Source: an uncultured Ruminococcus sp. (lineage in GTDB: Bacteria; Bacillota; Clostridia; Oscillospirales; Ruminococcaceae). Taken from it: 64,000 nucleotides of DNA. Positions 59,694-64,000 of this stretch are shown here, piece by piece. The translations under genes were made by a program, and so were the position numbers. Numbering within the stretch: the first letter of the stretch is position 1; each line of letters opens with the position of its first letter. The stretch covers positions 186,001-250,000 of the forward strand of contig CANQWR010000001.1 of assembly GCA_947627625.1 (NCBI GenBank). The letters are read 5' to 3'. Under the pieces are notes generated by a model, which saw only the letters and a program-made list of their open reading frames with translations, had not been told where the DNA came from and made no database searches.

Positions 59694-60713
59694 TTATCTG
59701 TATTTGTAGACGGTTGCAGTCTCAAAGCCGTCAAGCAGAGTGTTCATCTTGCTGAAAGCGAGCCCCGTCCCCTTTGCGACACAGTTTATGCAGTCCTTTG
59801 CGATACGGCACTCTATGCCGAGAGTACGCTTTATAAGCTGTGTGAGACCGCCCAGCAACGCACCGCCACCCGTGAGGAGCAGCCCGTTGTCGTGAATATC
59901 GCCGACGAGTTCGGGAGGGGAGTCCTCAAGGACTTTTCTTATAGCCTCCATGATAATAAAAGTGTCGTCCTCAATAGCTTCAAACAGTTCGGTCTCACTC
60001 AAAAGGACTTGTGTCGGCAGACCTCTTAACAGACTTCTGCCCTTGACCGCATATGTGACTTCACGGCTTGGGTCGTACAGATTGCACAGCTCTTTCTTGA
60101 CTCTCTCGGCAGTCCTCTCGCCTATAAGCAGCTTGTACTTGTTCTGCATATATTTTATTATAGAGCGGTCTATTGAGTTCCCCGCAGTTTTTATGGTGTG
60201 GGAAGTGACGACACCGTTCATTGAGACAATTGCAATATCCGTAGTACCTCCGCCGATGTCCACAATCATGTGACCCCTTGCTTTTGTGATGTTCACTCCC
60301 GCACCAATCATAGCGGCGATTGGTTCCTGAATGAGATAGACCTGACGTGAACCCGCACTCTTTGCGGCTTCCACGACTGCTCTGCTCTCTATGTCCGTTA
60401 TAAAGGACGGTATACAGATAATTATTCTTGGTTTTATAAGCTGGTGTCCCGTGACTTTCAGAATAAATTCACGTATCATACTCTGTGTCAGGTCGTCGTC
60501 GGAAATAACTCCCTCACTTATAGGTCTAACAACAGCTATGTGACTTGGGTTTCTGCCTATCATCTCATAAGCCTGACGACCTACCGCAATAACACGTTCC
60601 GTCCTGATATTGTAAGCAATTACGGACGGTTCACTCAGTACCACTCCCTTGTTACCCATAGTCATAACTATATTTGAAGTGCCAAGGTCTATACCTATAT
60701 CAGTATTTGCCAT
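59694..60713 (-). CDS. mreB: MreB-family actin-like cytoskeletal protein
   Basis: 339 residues. Actin-fold motifs: GIDLGTSNIVM at the start, DIGGGTTDIAIVS in the middle and LLTGGGALLGGL near the end. Length and the absence of an ATP-dependent Hsp70 C-terminal domain identify MreB/Mbl, which organises wall-synthesis enzymes along the membrane. The ATG overlaps the recD2 stop by one base (TAATG), so the two are co-translated. The usual mreC and mreD are not next to it; the gene is a stand-alone paralogue, which is frequent in Clostridia. Confidence 0.92.
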   Translation of the reverse strand: MANTDIGIDLGTSNIVMTMGNKGVVLSEPSVIAYNIRTERVIAVGRQAYEMIGRNPSHIAVVRPISEGVISDDDLTQSMIREFILKVTGHQLIKPRIIICIPSFITDIESRAVVEAAKSAGSRQVYLIQEPIAAMIGAGVNITKARGHMIVDIGGGTTDIAIVSMNGVVTSHTIKTAGNSIDRSIIKYMQNKYKLLIGERTAERVKKELCNLYDPSREVTYAVKGRSLLRGLPTQVLLSETELFEAIEDDTFIIMEAIRKVLEDSPPELVGDIHDNGLLLTGGGALLGGLTQLIKRTLGIECRIAKDCINCVAKGTGLAFSKMNTLLDGFETATVYKYR

Positions 60714-62935
60714 TATGTATCATCCCCTTCAGGCTTGTCCCCGATTGACAGCATATCGCTCAGACAGGTATAGCGGTTTGTGGGACTTTCGTTGTCCACC
60801 ATAAATTTTACCCTGTCCGCAGAGCCGACTATAACGAGGAGTTTTTTTGCTCTTGTCACGGCAGTATAGAGAAGATTTCTGTAAGAGAGTCTGTCAAAGC
60901 CCCTCTCCAAAGGAATGACCACCGCATCAAACTCACAGCCCTGACTTTTGTGTACGGTAATTGCGTAGGCGAGTTCTATCTGAAAAAGCTGTTCAAAGGA
61001 GTATTTTATACGTTTTCCGTCGAAATTCAGTGTTATTTCTTTGGAGTCGCTGTTGACGTACTCAACAGTTCCTATGTCGCCGTTGAATATACCCGTACCG
61101 CTCTCACCGCCGTCACGCACCCATTCAACATTGTAGTCATTTTTATTTTGCATAATTTTGTCGCCCTTGCGGAACGTGTAAGTTGCGTTACTGCACTCCT
61201 GTTTTGAGATGTGCGGAGGATTCAGACGGGCTTGCAGTAGTTTATTCAGCTCCACCGTACCCGTAGAACCCATTTTTGACGGAGTTATCACCTGTATATC
61301 GTTGATAGGGGAATAATTATAGGCTTTAGGGAGTCTCTCCGCAACAAGGTCTGATACGAGAGAAGCTGTATTTTCGGGGTTATCACGTCTCATTATGAAA
61401 AAATCGCTGTCTTTTCCGAGGAGTACGGGGTATTCTCCCGAAACTATCCTGTGGGCATTTGTGACTATACTGCTGCCTTGGGACTGTCGGAATATCTCCG
61501 TCAGGTGTACCGTTTTGACAACCTTGCTCTTTATCATGTCACTCAGAACGTCGCCTGCTCCGACGGAGGGCAACTGGTCACTGTCCCCGACCATTATAAG
61601 CTTACACTTTTCGGGAACGGCTTCCAGAAGAGAGGCAAAGAGGAGAGTGTCCACCATTGACATTTCGTCAATTATGAGAGCGTCACATTTGAGCGGGTTG
61701 TTTTCGTTGTGTGAAAATTCAAGGAGTCTCGTATCGTCGAACTTGGCACCGAGCAGACGGTGAATAGTATTTGCGTCGTGACCCGTTATGTCCGAAATTC
61801 TCTTTGCAGCACGTCCTGTCGGGGCGACCACAAATACAGTCTCCTTTTTTTCTTTCAGTACGGATATTATTGCGTTGAGAGTAGTGGTCTTTCCCGTACC
61901 CGGACCGCCCGTCAGAATCATTACTCCGCCAGAGACAGCCGTCTTTATCGCCTCACGCTGCATTTCGTTGTACTCTATATTTTTTGCAACGCCGTCATCG
62001 TCAATCAGTTTATCGCAGTCACAGTCGTCCTCCGTGGAAACTCCCGCAAGATTTTTTATCTTCCATGAAATAAAAAACTCCGCATCGAAGTACTTGGGCA
62101 GATATACATAACCCCTGTTGTTTTTGATATAACCGCACAGCTCCTTTTTTTCAAGAGCCTCTTTACAGCGTTTGCGAAATTCCTCCTCACTGATTTTGAG
62201 AAATTCCGTGCACTTCTCTATCAGGACATCGTACGGCAGACAGGTATGTCCGTCCAAAGATTTTGAGTTAAGAGTTACGTCCGCCCCTGCAACTACACGC
62301 ACATATGAATTTTTCGATATATCGAGTTCATCGGCGATTTTTTCGGCAAGTTCAAAGTCAACACCGATTTCCTCTCTGCACATCAGATAGGGATTTTTCT
62401 TTATCTCGTCAATAGACTCCGCACCGTATGAGAGGTAGACTTTCATTGCAACACCCGGTTTTATGCCGTATTTTGCGAGAAAAGAGGTGAGATTTTTCAA
62501 AGAGAGAAGTTTTTTCATTTCTTTTTGTATTTCGGTACACTTTTCCTTTGACATACCGCTTATTTTTATGAGCATTTCGGGGTGGTTTTCCATTACGTCA
62601 AAAGTTTTTTCTCCGAAACGTGAGACTATTTTCTGTGCGAGAGAACCGCCTATTCCCTTTATAGCTCCCGAGGAGAGATATTTTTCTATATTCTCAGCCG
62701 TCTTTGGAAGCTGTTTGTCACAGTACTCCGCTTTGAATTGAACATCATATTTCGGGTGATTGACATAGTGTCCGTGTACGGAGAGAAGCTCCCCGACATC
62801 AACTTTTCCGAGTTCCCCGACGACAACTATTGAATCGTCATCGGACTTTATCTCAATTATTCTGTAGGCGTTCTTATCATTTTTGTAAATTACCTTTTCA
62901 ACAACGCCCTCAATATTAAGAATTTCATTTTCCAA
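60713..62935 (-). CDS. recD2: RecD2-type ATP-dependent DNA helicase
   Basis: 740 residues. The N-terminal region includes an OB-like start and tandem helix-hairpin-helix-like segments (SGAIKGIGGSLAQKIV; SGMSKEKCTEIQ), which distinguish RecD2 from RecD. The helicase core has Walker A GGPGTGKTTT, DEMSMVD for Walker B, GDSDQLPSVG and the C-terminal YAITVHKSQGCEFD. A 5'-3' superfamily 1B helicase used in repair and replication without RecBC. First gene of a recD2-mreB transcript. Confidence 0.94.
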   Translation of the reverse strand: MENEILNIEGVVEKVIYKNDKNAYRIIEIKSDDDSIVVVGELGKVDVGELLSVHGHYVNHPKYDVQFKAEYCDKQLPKTAENIEKYLSSGAIKGIGGSLAQKIVSRFGEKTFDVMENHPEMLIKISGMSKEKCTEIQKEMKKLLSLKNLTSFLAKYGIKPGVAMKVYLSYGAESIDEIKKNPYLMCREEIGVDFELAEKIADELDISKNSYVRVVAGADVTLNSKSLDGHTCLPYDVLIEKCTEFLKISEEEFRKRCKEALEKKELCGYIKNNRGYVYLPKYFDAEFFISWKIKNLAGVSTEDDCDCDKLIDDDGVAKNIEYNEMQREAIKTAVSGGVMILTGGPGTGKTTTLNAIISVLKEKKETVFVVAPTGRAAKRISDITGHDANTIHRLLGAKFDDTRLLEFSHNENNPLKCDALIIDEMSMVDTLLFASLLEAVPEKCKLIMVGDSDQLPSVGAGDVLSDMIKSKVVKTVHLTEIFRQSQGSSIVTNAHRIVSGEYPVLLGKDSDFFIMRRDNPENTASLVSDLVAERLPKAYNYSPINDIQVITPSKMGSTGTVELNKLLQARLNPPHISKQECSNATYTFRKGDKIMQNKNDYNVEWVRDGGESGTGIFNGDIGTVEYVNSDSKEITLNFDGKRIKYSFEQLFQIELAYAITVHKSQGCEFDAVVIPLERGFDRLSYRNLLYTAVTRAKKLLVIVGSADRVKFMVDNESPTNRYTCLSDMLSIGDKPEGDDT

Positions 62936-62973
62936 TCATATTCCTCTTTTCATTCTTTTATATTATCATTATA

Positions 62974-63315
62974 CTACAAATTCTCCCCGATTGCAAATAT
63001 TTTCAGCAGTATTTTTTCAAGTTCGGCGTGAGAAATTATAACAGTGTCGGGGTTGTCACGGCAGAACTGTCTGCAAAGACCGAGTTGGGAGTCACTTGCG
63101 GAGTAGTCCACTATTATCAGACGTGAGCGGCCGCCCGACTTCAAAGCGAGCTGTTCAAGACGCTGTTGAAAAAAACTGTCCCTTTCAAACACAGGCAGAA
63201 CCGTAACATATGCGGGTGTACTCTTTTTGCAAGGCAGTCTGAAAAAGACGTTTACTATCTCTATTATAGCTATAACAGCCATTATCACACCTGCGGTTAT
63301 AAGAATGCTGTCCAT
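62974..63315 (-). CDS. Small protein with one membrane helix
   Basis: 113 residues. One N-terminal membrane helix (about 4-25), then a soluble alpha/beta region with RSRLIIVDYSASDSQLGLC and CRDNPDTVIISHAE. The strand-helix rhythm resembles a truncated glycosyltransferase- or response-regulator-like fold, but no catalytic motif is visible. Not recognised. It lies 38 bases upstream of recD2 on the same strand and may belong to that operon. Confidence 0.65.
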   Translation of the reverse strand: MDSILITAGVIMAVIAIIEIVNVFFRLPCKKSTPAYVTVLPVFERDSFFQQRLEQLALKSGGRSRLIIVDYSASDSQLGLCRQFCRDNPDTVIISHAELEKILLKIFAIGENL

Positions 63316-63404
63316 AATCCCTGTTCACTCCTCTGAAATGTTGCTTTTATATTACTACATTATATTCGGAAATCATGAAAAGGGTTACAGGTTTAGAATT
63401 TCTT

Positions 63405-64000
63405 TCAGGTCTTTGTCTTTGCGTACTTCTTTTTGGACTTTTTCAGGACTATCACGAATGTTATAAATTCTGCGATAAAAGTCATGCTCCAGGATATTAT
63501 ATATGATACATATATACTGCTGAGAGTGTGGTACTGCGGCATCTGAAAAATAGTCCTTATCCAGAAAATCCTGAATCCGCACACTCCCGCAACGCTTATT
63601 ATCATAGGCACGAGTGACGAACCTATTCCACGGAGCATTCCCGTTGCAACGTCCATAAGACCGCACATGAAGTAGGGAATAAGTATGTAAGCCATTCTTA
63701 TCATGCCGTACTCTATCGACTCGGGCGAATCGGTTATATATATTGACAGAAGCGGTCTGCCGAAAATGTATCCAATTCCACCCATTGCAAAGCCTGTCAC
63801 AAATACACACGCAAGGCATATTATCATAATTTTTTTAATTCTGTCGAATTTTCCCGAACCGTGATTTTGTCCCGTGAAGTTCATAGCGGTCTGACTTACG
63901 GAGTTCATAGAGGTGTAGACAAATCCCTCGATATTCTGTGCAGCGGAGTTTCCTGCCACGACAACAGAGCCGAAAGAGTTCACGGAGGACTGTATAATTA
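63405..64000 (-). CDS. MATE-family multidrug exporter (C-terminal part)
   Basis: The frame runs off the window edge; about 198 residues are present. Five to six membrane helices and the motif SVSQTAMNFTGQNHGSG, which is typical of the start of the second half of MATE proteins, are visible. MATE proteins exchange drugs or metabolites for H+ or Na+. The stop is at 63405; no terminator was found in the 90 bases before the next gene. N-terminal half is outside the window. Confidence 0.85.
   Translation of the reverse strand, partial: IIQSSVNSFGSVVVAGNSAAQNIEGFVYTSMNSVSQTAMNFTGQNHGSGKFDRIKKIMIICLACVFVTGFAMGGIGYIFGRPLLSIYITDSPESIEYGMIRMAYILIPYFMCGLMDVATGMLRGIGSSLVPMIISVAGVCGFRIFWIRTIFQMPQYHTLSSIYVSYIISWSMTFIAEFITFVIVLKKSKKKYAKTKT

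Overview
The window looks like chromosomal DNA of a rumen or gut Ruminococcus close to R. flavefaciens (Oscillospiraceae, Clostridia). The evidence is two proteins with type I dockerins, one of them a multi-domain GH10/GH43 xylanase, together with Clostridia-type housekeeping genes (FHA-rodA-pbpA, long HPF, mreB, recD2), consensus TTGACA-17-TATAAT promoters and frequent GTG starts. The species is an inference; no rRNA is present.

Region by region. 1-14.4 kb (+): one tightly packed operon that I cannot match to a described pathway. It holds the tail of one Hsp70-like protein, a second Hsp70 fused to a kinase-like C-lobe, a NrdG-like radical SAM protein, an unknown protein, two coiled-coil proteins, a tandem AAA+ ATPase of CbbX/SpoVK type, a zinc-ribbon membrane protein, a GTPase, a degenerate GTPase, a possible GTPase-associated adaptor and a further unknown. 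14.4-16.6 kb: a G-rich palindromic repeat and a divergent methionyl-tRNA synthetase. 16.7-27.4 kb (-): a dockerin-bearing leucine-rich-repeat surface protein, a FlaA1/CapD-type sugar-nucleotide enzyme, a LUD protein, HPF, and an FHA-RodA-PBP wall-synthesis operon. 27.4-35.9 kb (+): a large secreted protein behind a structured leader, then a compact RiPP-like cluster made of a 38-residue precursor, HPr-kinase-like protein, PqqD-type recognition element, ABC exporter and nucleotidyltransferase-like protein. 36.0-36.4 kb: four tRNAs (Val, Asp, Gly, Cys). 36.5-44.1 kb (-): an ECF sigma factor with a membrane partner, and a 1685-residue DUF4132 protein with a small upstream partner. 44.3-47.9 kb: ppa-prs, an SCP2 protein, lactate dehydrogenase and tRNA-Pro. 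48-54.4 kb (+): the dockerin xylanase, another G-rich repeat, and a LacI-sensor/GGDEF protein. 54.4-64 kb: dCMP deaminase, a TetR regulator divergent from a fused ABC-FtsX transporter, Mrp, MreB, RecD2, a small membrane protein and a partial MATE exporter.

Two systems deserve attention. The first is the Hsp70/radical SAM/AAA+/GTPase operon. Its parts (chaperone ATPase, remodelling ATPase, GTPase pair, coiled coils, membrane anchor) suggest a nucleotide-driven assembly or conflict machine. The second is the precursor/kinase/RRE/exporter/nucleotidyltransferase cluster. It shares the leader motif and accessory genes of lasso-peptide clusters but lacks both the cyclase and the transglutaminase-like protease. 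It may therefore make a phosphorylated or nucleotidylated peptide rather than a lasso.

All calls come from reading motifs and gene layout; no database search was run.
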